NCBI GenBank assembly: GCA_021927905.1
Contig: BLLK01000051.1
Location: forward strand, 124,001-188,000
Direction of reading: 5' to 3'
DNA from: Chaetoceros tenuissimus
Taxonomy: Eukaryota > Bacillariophyta > Thalassiosirophyceae > Chaetocerotales > Chaetocerotaceae
Length of the DNA stretch: 64,000 bases
Numbering within the stretch: position 1 is the first letter of the stretch; every line of letters starts with the position of its first letter. Made by a program: the position numbers and the translations under genes. The notes under the pieces are model-generated. The model saw nothing but the letters and a program-made list of their open reading frames with translations, had not been told where the DNA came from and did not search any database. Positions 40,460 through 50,883 of this stretch are shown in pieces.

Positions 40460-41075
40460 CAAATCAATTCTCATCTCTACCTTCATTCAATGAACTGCTG
40501 TAAGCTCCATACTTCTTCTGATCTTCTCGTCTATCCGATAAACGACGTTCAATGTGTACGATTTCGAATAAAACTGTATTCTTCTGCATATTCTGTATTC
40601 TCAGTATCATACAGGTATACTTTCTCCGCATCAAATATCTGAACACTTTTCAGCACCTTCTGCAGCCAGCAGTCACGAGATGAAAGACAGCATTGTCTCT
40701 CAATTCTCGAATATCAGCACTGGACACATTACGTTCATTCAAAAAGTGACTCCATTCTTTCTTTTTCATATAGCTGTTCCATCCCACACACCGCGATCAC
40801 AGAGTAGGACACAAGGTTTACCTTTGGCACGCAAGACTCGTTCAAAGGAGTCTTCAAGTGCAATTTACATGTCCATAACTGAATTCTGCACACAAAATGG
40901 AATACCGTCTCTGCAAAGAAGCTAGGTTGAAAGCCATTAGAGGCGAGAATTGTAAATGCTTCAGGGACAGTAATGACTTCAAACCCACCTTCACAAATAT
41001 AAGATGATAATCTTGCAAGTGCTGTAGTTTACCCTCATGGACCGCCAGTGAGTACGAATTTATGAAATGGTGCAG
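40460..41075 (-). pseudogene. Decayed AAA_28 (NadR/Ttd14-like) P-loop NTPase
   Basis: Minus-strand translations in shifting frames give a recognisable series: FVLTGGP then a P-loop broken by two stops, TTALARLSSYICEGGFEV, 'ITVPEAFTILASNGFQPSFF', a segment reading ALEDSFERVLRAKGKP, 'CVLLCDRGVWDGTAI', and ELRDNAVFHLVTAG. These are, in order, the Walker A region, the E-x-x-T strand, the A/L-E-D-x-F helix, the Walker B-like C-D-R-G-x-x-D-G and the A-V-F-H-L-V-T-A segment of the AAA_28 family found in stramenopiles and animals. At least one frameshift and four stops lie inside about 500 bp, so it is dead and fairly old. The C-terminal region beyond about 40600 is hard to align. Confidence 0.7.
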
Positions 41076-41619
41076 ATTTGCTCCATAGGTCGTTGGACTT
41101 TGTTTTTTATTAGGTGCGAGGTCTTTTCCTTTGCCTCACAGTTGATATGTATTGTTTGCATGTGAGAAAAGACGAACATCAACAAACCACAACAACAACA
41201 TGTTGTGCGAATAGGGAAAGCTAGGCCACTAGCTAGATTGGAGAAACTGTCATTGCATTTTTCTTCCTTTTCTATAAACTACGTACAACTAATCAAAAGC
41301 AGAAAGAACAGTGTTTTAAAGAAAACGTGTATAGAAATCTGTACAAGCTGTCAGGGTGTATGGAATACTAACTCGCTCTAGCATTGCCACATTGCTACAA
41401 TACATTGCCACAGTGTATTCTCATGTTGGTATTCTCACTTATCGATAAAGGGGCTCCGTGACTGAATTTTTCCTAAAATATCACTGTTATGTTGTATGGA
41501 AAGAATGGGGTCGTTCTAAAAACCACTGTTGTATGGGAAGCGATTTTTAATTTTAAACTGTATGAAGAAAAGTCTATTACTTTTCTGTTATTTTGCCCTG
41601 TCCCGAGCACTAAATATTT
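41076..41619. other. Spacer, nothing recognised
   Basis: 544 bp with no coding frame, repeat or RNA gene that I can support. Confidence 0.4.
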
Positions 41620-41909
41620 CGTATTCGAATCGTATCAGAAAGAAATATCATATAATTTCAGAAGAAAAAAGAATGCAAGAATGAAAGAATCGTATCAAAA
41701 CGGGGACCATTTTGAAAATATCACATTTTTACATCACATTCCTCATACTACTTATGCTTTGTTTCTATATAACTTCCAAAGCCATGAACATTAAACTAAA
41801 GATTCTTTCCAAGAAAATTTTCAAGCGCCTTGCTTTCAGCCATATGTATTTCTTTTCAATTATCCATAGAGATATCTGAAGAAGTAAAGTTGAGCCTCAG
41901 ACTGACAAT
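41620..41909 (+). repeat. Decayed promoter plus first-exon copy (in front of gene A)
   Basis: Contains the module seen upstream of the secreted-protein genes: gtattcgaatcgtatcaga, 'gaaaatatcacatttttaca', 'cttatgctttg', 'ccatgaacattaaactaaa', then a damaged first exon (ttcaagcgccttgctttcag, then agatatctgaagaagtaaag). The ATG is gone (aagaaaatt in its place). The module is repeated at 41910-42357 (gene A), about 45330-45640 (decayed) and about 45650-46147 (gene B). Confidence 0.65.
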
Positions 41910-42071
41910 TGCATTTTCACATCAGAATCGTTCAAAAAAGGAGAACATTTTGAAAATATCACATTTTGATCTTCACATTCCTTCATGGTATTTATGCAGT
42001 TGCGAATGTTTGAACACTACCATAAATTCACATGTCAAGATGATTTGCACTAGACCATATTTTTCAATAAT

Positions 42072-44835
42072 ATGAAATCTTTGAAGTACCTAGCTGCTAT
42101 ATACATATCTTTTCTTTTTTCTACAGAAGTATTTGTGGTGGCATCAAAATTAAGATTCAGAGAAACAATGGAGGATAATGCAGATACTTCTCATCCACTT
42201 CAAATGAAACGCTCTTTACGAGGTGGCAACCGAAACGTTCAAGGTATCAATCGAGACGATACATTTTCTATTAAATACAAAGGAAACAAGATAAAGACTG
42301 AAGGTCAGCAGTACAGAGAATTGGAAAGACAGAGTTCGAACATTTTCGTTTATAAAGGTATGTGGTAAAACAATACCCAATCAAACACATAATTCACATT
42401 ACTACTTATGTTTCGTCTTACATGTTGATTTTCAATTACTATACAACCATTCCTGAATAATTTCAGAATCTCAGCCTATTATTCATATTGGTACAAAAGC
42501 TAAAAAGAAGAAATTAAAAAAGAAGAGAAAGAAGAAAAAGAATCACAGGAAAAAGAAAGAGACCACTTGGGAATCACTTTTCAGTATTCCAATTTTCAAT
42601 TTTCCAACGCAAGAACCGACAAAACAGACCACTTGGAATTCAACTGTTAAAATACCCGTTGCCAAGTTTCCCACTAATTCTCCCATCAGCTCCATTACAA
42701 TATCGGTTAGTATATGGTCGTGCCTTTCTTCAAAAATAAAAAGAAGTTTTCATGTTGAAACTCATTCTATCTTGCATTTTGAAAATATATAGCCTACAAA
42801 GTCCCCAACACTAAAACCAACTATACCGTCAACATTTGTACCGACAGCAAACTCAGAAATGATGCCAAGTGCTTTGCCTTCCCTCGCGGTAAGTCCAGGA
42901 CCTTCGGCTGAGTCAAGTACTACACTATTATCCTCGAGCCCTTCATTGCTCCCAAGTGGCATGCCCTCACGAACTCAATCAGAATTACCGTCATCAAATC
43001 TGAGCTTAGTACCTTCAGTGATTGCAACTTCTGTGCCAAGTATGGTCTACTCTTCGGCCCCTTCAGTATTTCGTACAGATTCTCCGTCTGTAGAAGCTTC
43101 GGACTCTCCGAGTCTATTATTACCTTCTTCTAGTGCAACTGCGCTACCATCTTTTAGTCCAAACATAGTATTGAGTGTTCTGCCTTCACTCACTCCAAGC
43201 CCCATACCTTCGGATGAGCCAAGTATGCTATTATCCTCAAGTCCATCATTACTTCCTAGCAGCTTTCCCTCAAAGACTCAATCGAGCTTACCGTCATCAT
43301 ATCCGAGCTCAGTACCGTCAGTCATTTCAACTTCTGAGCCAAGTATGGTCTACTCGTCGATCCCTTCATCCATATGGCACTCAGATTCTCCGTCAGTAGA
43401 AGCTTCGGATTCACCAAGTTTGATACCTTCTTCTAGTGCAACTGTATTACCATCATTCAGTCCAAATACTGAACTGAGCAATTTGCCTTCTCTCACTGGA
43501 AGTCCTATACCTTCGGCTAAGCCAAGTATTCTATCATCCTCGAGTCCGTCTTTGCTTCCGAGTGACATGCCTTCACGAGCTCAATCAGCATTACCGTCAT
43601 CATATCCGAGCATAGTACCGTCAGTCATTTCGACTTCTGTACCAAGCATGATCTACTCGTCAGTTCCTTCGGTGATACATACAGATTCTCCATCTGTAGA
43701 AGCATCGGACTTACCAAGTCTTATACCTTCGGCTAAGCCAATTATTCTATCATCCTTGAGTCCATCCTTGCTTCCCAGTGGCATGCCCTCATTGATAGAA
43801 TCAGCATTACCCTCAAGCTTACCATCATTATATCCGAGCTCAGTACCGTCAGTCATTTCAACTTCCAAACCAAGTATGATCTATTCGCTGGTACCTTCGG
43901 TTTTACTTACAGATTCTCCGTCTGAAGAAACATCAGGCTCACCAAGTCTATTACCTTCAGCCGAACCAAGCACACTATCATCCTTGAGTCCGTCCTTGCT
44001 TTCCAGTGGCATGCCCTCACGGACTGAATCAACATTGCCGTCAAGCTTACCGTCATCATATCCGAGCTTAGAACCGTCAGTAACCTCAACTTCCAAACCA
44101 AGTATGATCTTTTCATCGGTTCCATTGGTGGTACAATCAGATCCTCCGTCAGTAGAAGCATCAGACTCACCAAGTCAGCTTCCTTCTTCTATGTCAACAA
44201 CGGCTAAACCGACAGCTTCTGTAAGTTCTTTCTTGAATTTTATTATGAAATGTAATTCTTATATTTTGATGCTAACTTCACCAAAATTTGAACATGACTC
44301 AAAAAGCCCAAGCCTCCAAAGCCGTCCCCCGTACCAACACCTGACGACGGAGGAGGAAACGAACCAACAAACAGTCCGACCACTTCAGTAAGCACTTTCG
44401 TTCTTGTTTGAGTCACAATTATTTTTCAGCTCATAATTCGTTTTATCTTATTACTAGCCTACAAAAACAACTTTACCAACTCCTGCAATAACGTCAAAAC
44501 CTACTTTTAAGAAAAAAGCCAAGTGCAGGCCTTTTGAAGATAATGATTTAGATAAATTTGTATTTCAGGCAAATGATGGCACAATTCAATTGACAAAGTG
44601 TTCTTGTAAAGAATACGATTATACTACATACTCCAATCTCAGAATCGAAGCTATTAATGATGGTCAAGGGTTTAATACGAAATCTTTCGGTGTACATTTC
44701 GAATGGGGACAATACGAATATGAAATAGACTTAGCGAGAGTTAGTATGAAAGAGAAAGAATACAATGATTGTTTGCAGGTATTACGCAGTAAATGTCAAA
44801 TTCTGAGTACCTTGGTGCCAGACCAAAGCTGTTAG
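42072..44835 (+). CDS. Secreted Pro-Ser repeat protein with C-terminal Cys domain (array gene A)
   Basis: Five exons (42072-42357, 42467-42705, 42793-44220, 44307-44387, 44458-44835) give 803 residues. Signal peptide: MKSLKYLAAIYISFLFSTEV, then FVVAS. An R-S-L-R-G-G motif lies at 47-52. Exon 2 encodes a very basic stretch (KKKKLKKKRKKKKNHRKKK). Exon 3 (residues 176-651) is a Pro-Ser repeat with P-S every 3-5 residues, likely heavily O-glycosylated. Exon 5 encodes a conserved domain of about 100 residues shared with genes B and C: CRPFEDNDLDKFVFQANDG, KCSCKEYD, YEYEIDL, CLQVLRSKC, final Cys. The layout fits an extracellular wall-associated or adhesive protein; the Cys domain is unknown to me. 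Splice sites and phases match gene B exon by exon. Confidence 0.85.
42859..44180 (+). repeat. Long-period Pro-Ser coding repeat
   Basis: The anchor phrase PSM(V/I)(Y/F)S recurs five times (near 43035, 43345, 43645, 43875 and 44100), giving two periods of about 300 bp and then two of about 230 bp. The short period lacks the segment with SSATALPSFSPN. The later units also share LPSSLPS and SGMPSRT phrases. The spacing and closeness in sequence indicate unequal crossing-over or slippage within one exon. The same exon in gene B is only 93 bp. Confidence 0.75.
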
Positions 44836-45329
44836 GTATTAGCAAGCAAAGTGGTGAATCTTACTCTTACTAGCAACTAAAACAATTATTATACATTCAA
44901 AATACTTTAACATTCTTCCTAGTAGGTTACTAGTTCTTAACTTCATCGTTCGAGTCTCGACTTTACTTCTGCTGTTGATAGTGCATGCAACCCTACTTGC
45001 CATGAACAAATAGCAACTAACGACCGTCGTCTTATTCCATCAAGGGCTATAGCGTGATATGATAAAACTATTTCAAAGTTTTTCTCCTCTTTCTAAAGAA
45101 AAATTAAAGGCTATTTTGTAGACGAAACTGCCTGGTGAATCATGCTTTTACAACCTTCTTTAACTTAATAAAACGGCATCTGTGAGAATAAAGCTACTAC
45201 CTCTGTATTTCAGTTCATTACATAGGATTACACACGCGCGAATATTTACATACTATACTCTTTCGTTGGATAGGGGTTCTTCTAATATTTCTGCTCTTTT
45301 TCCTATGTCTCTTTAACGATTATTTTTTC
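44836..45329. other. 3' flank of gene A
   Basis: The stretch at about 44923-44975 ('actagttcttaacttcatcg') matches 47410-47462 after gene B, evidence that the duplicated unit extends past the stop codon. No other feature is seen. Confidence 0.5.
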
Positions 45330-45649
45330 GTATTCGAATCGTATCAAACAGAAATAATATGAAAATATCAACAAGAATCGTATCAAAGAATCGTATCAGA
45401 TAAAAATATCACATTTTCATATCAAAATGGGGAACAAATCATGAAACTTGAAAATCACATTCCCTATTACTTATGCTTGGGCTTAGGCGAATTTGGAGCA
45501 CTTCCATGAACATTAAACCATGAACATCAAACTAAACCTCTTTTTCAATAGCATGAAATCTTTCAAGTACAATACTTTCGGCCAATGCATTTCTTTTAAT
45601 TTCTCTATAGAGTTATCTGTGGCAGCAAAATTGAGCCTCGTCAGACCGA
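45330..45649 (+). repeat. Decayed promoter plus first-exon copy (in front of gene B)
   Basis: Carries the same upstream module as 41620 (cgtattcgaatcgtatcaa, later 'ccatgaacatcaaactaaa') and a first-exon copy that still has ATG at 45553 (atgaaatctttcaagtac) but loses the signal-peptide frame soon after. The intact first exon of gene B follows about 200 bp downstream. Confidence 0.65.
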
Positions 45650-45840
45650 CAATTGCATTTTCACATCAGAATCGTATCAAAAAGGGAAGCTTCTGAAAAT
45701 ATCACTTTTTTACATCACCACATTCCTCGCACAATAGACTACTTACTTATGCTTAAACAGAGGCCACAATTTCTCAACGCTTCCATAACAACCCCAACCC
45801 TAAGCCATGAACATTCAAGCTAAACCTATTTTTTTTCAAC

Positions 45841-47306
45841 ATGAAATCTTTCAAGCGCCTTTCGACTATATACATTTCTTTTCTTTTGTCTACAGAGATA
45901 TTTGTGGTGGCAGCAAAGTTGAGCCTCGGGCCAACAATTGAGGATGATGCAGATATCAGTCCACATCGACTTCGAACGACTCTTGGGGTAACAGGGAAAC
46001 GCTTTTTAAGAGGTGATGACCGAAACTTTCAGGCTGCAAAAGTAGACAACACTCTCTCTGTTAAAAACAAAGGAAACAAGATAAAGACTGAAGGTCAACA
46101 GCACAGGGACATGGAAATAAAGGATTCGAACATTTTCTTTCATAAAGGTAGGTGGTGAAAATACCTTGCTTTTTGAAAGGGATTGTTTCATAGTACCGCG
46201 TCTGACAAATAATTCACAATGTTTGTTTTCTTCATCTAACATTACTTTTCTTTAAAATTACCATACAGTTAATCCTAAACAAGGTATCCCTTCAAGAGGT
46301 AAAAGGAAAGGATTAAAAAAGAAGAGACAGAATCACAGGAAAAAGAATGTTTTACCTCAGACAACTTGGACCTCATCGTACGGAATTGGAGGCTTCAAGG
46401 AAAAGAATGATTCACCTCAGACTATTTGGACTTCATCTTATAGAATTCAAGGTTTCAAGGATTTAGCAAATCCTCCTTCTGCTCCTACTGTTGGCTTTTT
46501 TGATAAAGAATTGGTGAGTATTTCTGATATTTTTCGCTATTTCTACAACATTTTTGAAATTCTCAAATATCGCTATGTTTACTTCCTGTTATGAAAACAG
46601 CTACCTAAAGCAACTTCACAACCACCTACTTTTCCACCTTCGAAGGTAGCAACCTCTTATCCGACCAGCTCCGTTACAATATCGGTCAGTACCTTTCATT
46701 AGTATACTCATAGAAAATATACGATATCTTCAGCATTTTGAAACTTATTTATCTTGCATTTTGAAAATATTATAGCCTACAAAGTCCCCAACACTTAAAC
46801 CAACGATACCGCCGTTAACAGTTGCAGAGGTAACTTCAAAAACTCCAACAAGCAGTCCAACTCCTTTGGTAAGCATTTTTGTTCTTGTATGTTGAGTCAT
46901 GATTATTATTGAGCTCATGAAGTATTTTGATCACTAGGCTACAATAACGAAACCACCTACAAAAGCGCTGTGTCCTTTCACAGAAGAACTTGTAGATATG
47001 GTGACTCTCGCAAATAATGGCAAAATCACATTGGATGAGTGCTCTTGTAAAGGATACGATGACGTTACAAAATCAAATCTCGGACTTGGCTATTTAGCCG
47101 TTGAAACTGATAACAACGGAAACAAGAAGGTGCCAGGTTTTGGTAGCATTGGTTATTATGTATATTTCTATAGAGGACAATACACATACCAGATCCATGA
47201 CATGGTGTTTGATACGGAAGAAGGGGTATACAATGCTTGTTTGCAGGTGTTACGTAATAATTGTCAAATACTGAGTACATTAGTACCAGGCCCAGGCTGT
47301 CAGTAA
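45841..47306 (+). CDS. Secreted protein with C-terminal Cys domain (array gene B)
   Basis: Five exons (45841-46147, 46269-46513, 46601-46684, 46776-46868, 46938-47306) give 365 residues. Signal peptide MKSFKRLSTIYISFLLSTEI, then FVVAAKL; R-F-L-R-G-D at 54-59. Exon 2 is basic and holds a duplicated phrase (PQTTWTSSYGIGGFKEKN, then PQTIWTSSYRIQGFK). Exon 4 opens with PTKSPTLKPTIP, the same start as the Pro-Ser repeat exon of gene A but without the expansion. Exon 5 encodes the shared domain: CPFTEELVDMVTLANNG, ECSCKGYDD, YTYQIHDMV, CLQVLRNNC, final Cys. The paralogy, spacing and matching flanks show that A and B arose by segmental duplication. Extracellular; function unknown. Confidence 0.83.
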
Positions 47307-47994
47307 ATTATTCACTAGAGATAGCAACTGAGCGAAAGAATGATTATACATCAGCATCATCTTTATGCTTCATCATGGTAAAACATAGAAGTACATATTT
47401 CAATTTTATGCGAGGTCGCTAGTTCTTGACTTCATCTGTCGAGCTTCAATTTTACTTTCTGCTAGAAGGTTGTTCCAAATATGTAATTAATAGCTTGTGC
47501 TGGCTGCATATGACAACTTGATTTGCATTCGATAAAGATGGTATCTCAGTGCGTCATGGTTTCTAGAGTGATTTGTATGATAAATATTCTGTACATGTGA
47601 ATAATCACTGGGTTTACTATCTTTATCATCCAGTCTATGGCTTCGCGTATACTTTCTCACCACCATTTCCACTCTGACCACATTCCGAAATTCTTACTGA
47701 CAAAGGAAGGAGGAGGAAGCGAACCCTAGATTACAGATTCGTGTGACGCAAGAAAGAGTCAACAATCACGAATTGGTTGAAATGTCAAGTATTGCAGACA
47801 AAAACATCAAAGACAAATACCAATTTGGCCACACACGATTGAAAGAAAAGAAGGGGAAGCTCGATCAAGAAGCAAGAGTTCTCTGGCAAAATCAAAAGAA
47901 GGCTAATACTACTCCAACCCAAACTCTTCTTCTTCTCATAACATATTTTGACCAAAGAATACTTACTTTTACAGCAACCACATACAGATACATC
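47307..47994. other. Spacer between genes B and C
   Basis: Holds the gene B 3' flank, including the block at 47410-47462 shared with gene A. The frame of gene C is open back to 47743 without need, since the signal peptide begins at 47995. Nothing else is recognised. Confidence 0.5.
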
Positions 47995-48546
47995 ATGAAG
48001 TCTTTCTCTAATTTCTTACTCTTACTAAATCTATCCTCTACTTCCCTTTGTACAGCCAGTCTTCTTCGTGGATCAGAAAATCTACTCAAGAGAGTATTGA
48101 AGAAGAACGGAAATAACGGAAATGGAAGAGGAAGAAGTAAAGCAACTACAACAACCCAAACTGGTACTTCCATTGATCTCTCTTTGTGTCCTTTCGATAC
48201 GAAGGGTATGGAGGATATGGTGGCTCTGGCAAATAATGGAACAATCCAACTGAATCAGTGCTCTTGCAATAGATACGATGATGCTGCAAACATTGACCTC
48301 ATTATGCACCATACTGTTATATCTGATGCAAGTTACTATGATGCTAACGGGACTTTGGTGGAAATGGAAGGGATTGGTACGAAAGCATTTGGTGCAAGTG
48401 GTTCATATGGTTACCAATACCAAATTGACGACATGATGTTTATGACTGAGCAGGAGATCTTTAATGCCTGTTTGCAGTTATTGCGCAATAAATGCGGAGA
48501 ATTAGATACAGGTGTGATAGACTCATTACCAAGTTGTCCAATATGA
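47995..48546 (+). CDS. Secreted protein with C-terminal Cys domain (array gene C)
   Basis: Intronless 183-residue member of the array. The ATG at 47995 is chosen because it starts a clean signal peptide (MKSFSNFLLLLNLSSTSLC). Then S-L-L-R-G-S, a short basic and Gly/Asn linker, and the conserved domain: 'LCPFDTKGMEDMVALANNGT', QCSCNRYDD, YGYQYQIDDMMFM, CLQLLRNKC, ending SCPI. It keeps only the signal, linker and Cys domain, without the Pro-rich exons of A and B, so it is either the ancestral form or a trimmed copy. The six invariant Cys across the three proteins suggest three disulfides. No known family is recognised. Confidence 0.8.
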   Translation: MKSFSNFLLLLNLSSTSLCTASLLRGSENLLKRVLKKNGNNGNGRGRSKATTTTQTGTSIDLSLCPFDTKGMEDMVALANNGTIQLNQCSCNRYDDAANIDLIMHHTVISDASYYDANGTLVEMEGIGTKAFGASGSYGYQYQIDDMMFMTEQEIFNACLQLLRNKCGELDTGVIDSLPSCPI

Positions 48547-49297
48547 ATATATACACGACAGCAATCTATTTATCTGTATCGAATTTACAAAGGTAGATGA
48601 GTGAGGGAAAAAGCCTCAAACAAAAACATACACATTATATATCATTAAAAAATTTATCAATCGACACTATTGATATTTCTTATTTTACATACTTTAGTTT
48701 TTTAAGTTTGGAAACTTACGACAATAGGATAGGTTCACCTATTAGGTGTAGTACAATTTACTATCTAATACAAAGGTTTTCCTTCTCAAACAAATAGTTG
48801 ATGATGTAATATGACAAATCTTCCAATAATGATGGTAGCTGGAACAAATGAAAATTATGTGAGCAAAAACTTGATCATAAGCCAAAATTTTGGTGAGAGT
48901 TCTTCTAGTCTGAAGCGTTTTGAAGATTACAGTAGTGAAAGCAAAAATAGCGATGATGATATTTTTATTTGATGCTCATTTGTCAATTTTCCTTCGGCGG
49001 TAGGCAGCACAAATAAAATATTTGAAAAAGTCTGAAAGAATCATATTGATCAAATTAATGCTTCTATGATATGCTGTACGTATAACTTGAGAAAAGAAAA
49101 CAAGAAAGAAAATTTCTTTTCGGAATTTGTAAAAAGGAAACAAGACGTTATAAAAATACGTTATAAGAACTCTTTTCTTGTAAAACCATAACGGAACTTT
49201 TTCTCTCTTTTTTTTTGAAGTGTTTTTGCACGAAATTCATTCAATAAGATTGTTATTTCCATCTTGATAGAATAGTACGTTCGCCCTCTTTAACTTC
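48547..49297. other. Spacer, nothing recognised
   Basis: 751 bp of AT-rich sequence with poly-T near 49205-49220 and no supportable gene, repeat or RNA. Confidence 0.45.
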
Positions 49298-50467
49298 ATG
49301 GCTTCCAAGAATCAATATACTCCACAAACAAGGCGACCTACCCATTTCAAATGGTATTTTCTGGTTGCCTCAACAGCCATTTATGTCATATCCTTATGCA
49401 CATATTACATGTCATCCAAAGGCCTTTCACTCTATGACTACAACCTTGAAATCAATCTACTCACAAAAGATGATCTCGATCCAATCAGCATCTACAAACG
49501 TGAAATGGACTTGTCCAAAGTATCTCCAAAAGGATCGCCTCCGGCTCAACCGGCAGAAAGAGCTACAAAAGAAGAAGAATAGAAAATCTCTCTCTTTCGA
49601 ATAAGAGCCAATTACGGCGGTAGTGGCGACAAGGCTCATTTAGGAGGCTTTACAAAAGCAGATGGCGATGGTATCTCACCGCATGTGTGGCGTGATATAA
49701 TGGAATATGTCGGTGTGAAGTCATTACTCGATGTAGGTTGCGGAAGGGGCATTTCAACTTCATGGTTTTACATGCAAGGTGTCCAAGTACAGTGTGTAGA
49801 GGGGAGTCATGATGCCATTGGAAAGAATTTTCTACCAAGTCTAGTAGAAGAAGGTAAAAATGGAGACATTGCAAAAGAAAATGTCATTGTCGAGCATGAT
49901 TTCACTCTCGGACCGTGGTGGTCCGAAAATACAATAGATGCAATTTGGTGTGTGGAACTTTTGGAACATGTCAGCCGAATGTATATTCCCAACTACATGA
50001 CGGCATTCAAAAAAGCTGCAGTAGTTTTCGTGACACATTCTACGTTCGGTGGGTGGCATCATGTAGAAGTCCACGATGACGAATGGTGGATCAATAAGTT
50101 TCAAATGTATGGGTTTGTCTATTCGCATGAGTTGACAAACAGAATTAGAAGTGTAGGAAAAGAAGAAAGCAATGCTAAAATTCCTTTTCCTCTTGACAAC
50201 GATAAAACATATCGTCCTATTCGAGTGACAGAGACAATGCTTGTGTTTATCAATCCTCAAGTCGCTGCACGACCAGAACATGCACATTTATTAAGTGAAC
50301 CAGGTTGCAGTGAGTATGGTAGTACCAATGTCCAATGTGGAGAAAATAAAGAGCGATCAACGAGACTTGTCACTGAAGGTAGTGCTCTTACAGCACAATA
50401 TCGTCATTTAGAATACAAGGAAGATCAACATAAAAAGTGGGAAGAGTATTTGAAAAAGAATGTGTAA
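49298..50467 (+). CDS. Membrane-anchored SAM-dependent methyltransferase
   Basis: The frame is the same before and after a single TAG at 49580. A 63 bp intron (49520-49582, GTATCT...GAATAG, phase 0) would remove the stop and join MDLSK to KISLFRIRANYGG; otherwise the gene has one nonsense codon. With the intron the protein has 368 residues. A signal anchor lies at about 18-38 (YFLVASTAIYVISLCTYYM). The catalytic domain opens with YGGSGDKAHLGGF, then motif I 'SLLDVGCGRGISTSWFYMQG' that binds AdoMet, the acidic VQCVEGS, and 'IDAIWCVELLEHVSRMYI' (motif II region). The later parts (STFGGWHHVEVH, EWWINKFQMYGF) are typical of class I methyltransferases with an unknown substrate. The type II orientation places the catalytic domain in the secretory lumen. 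Confidence 0.75.
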
Positions 50468-50883
50468 ATGGATGTAAAGAAAAATCAGTTTTGTGCTATG
50501 AATTATATTTCTTTTTATAATAAACAGCACAGCAAAGAGATTTAGCTATTTGAAACATAAAAAATATTATTATTATTTCAAAATTTTTGATCGTTTGTAT
50601 GAAAATATTCTCCTCGTTCTGGTAAATGATACGTAGACTACGAACAAAGAAAAATGAAATTGGAAATTTCAACAAGTCATTGGCTATTTAGCTATGGAAC
50701 CTACCAGGACCGACAATTAGCCGACAAAAAGCGGATGTGCATTTCTTTTTCTTCCCAAACGCAACAGATGAATGTTTCTAATGAGTTCCACAAGTCTATA
50801 CACACCTGCTCTTTAACTAAGTAAAGTGAACCATTAGCCAACGCACTGTTCATAGCTGCTGACTTTTAAAACATAATACGAAA
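50468..50883. other. Spacer, nothing recognised
   Basis: 416 bp. AT-rich run at 50555-50585 (aaaatattattattatttca). It holds the 3' end of the methyltransferase gene and the promoter of the AIM24-like gene. Confidence 0.45.

Noticed and set aside
42762-44173. Several long minus-strand frames (starting M-P-L-G-S-N-E-G or M-E-V-E-M-T-D-G-T)
   Set aside because: They are the antisense shadow of the Pro-Ser repeat exon of gene A; the repeat keeps the opposite strand free of stops.
44945-44965. A GTTCGAGTCTCGAC string resembling a tRNA T-arm
   Set aside because: It is part of the 3' flank shared with gene B, where the sequence differs in the bases needed for pairing; no cloverleaf fits.
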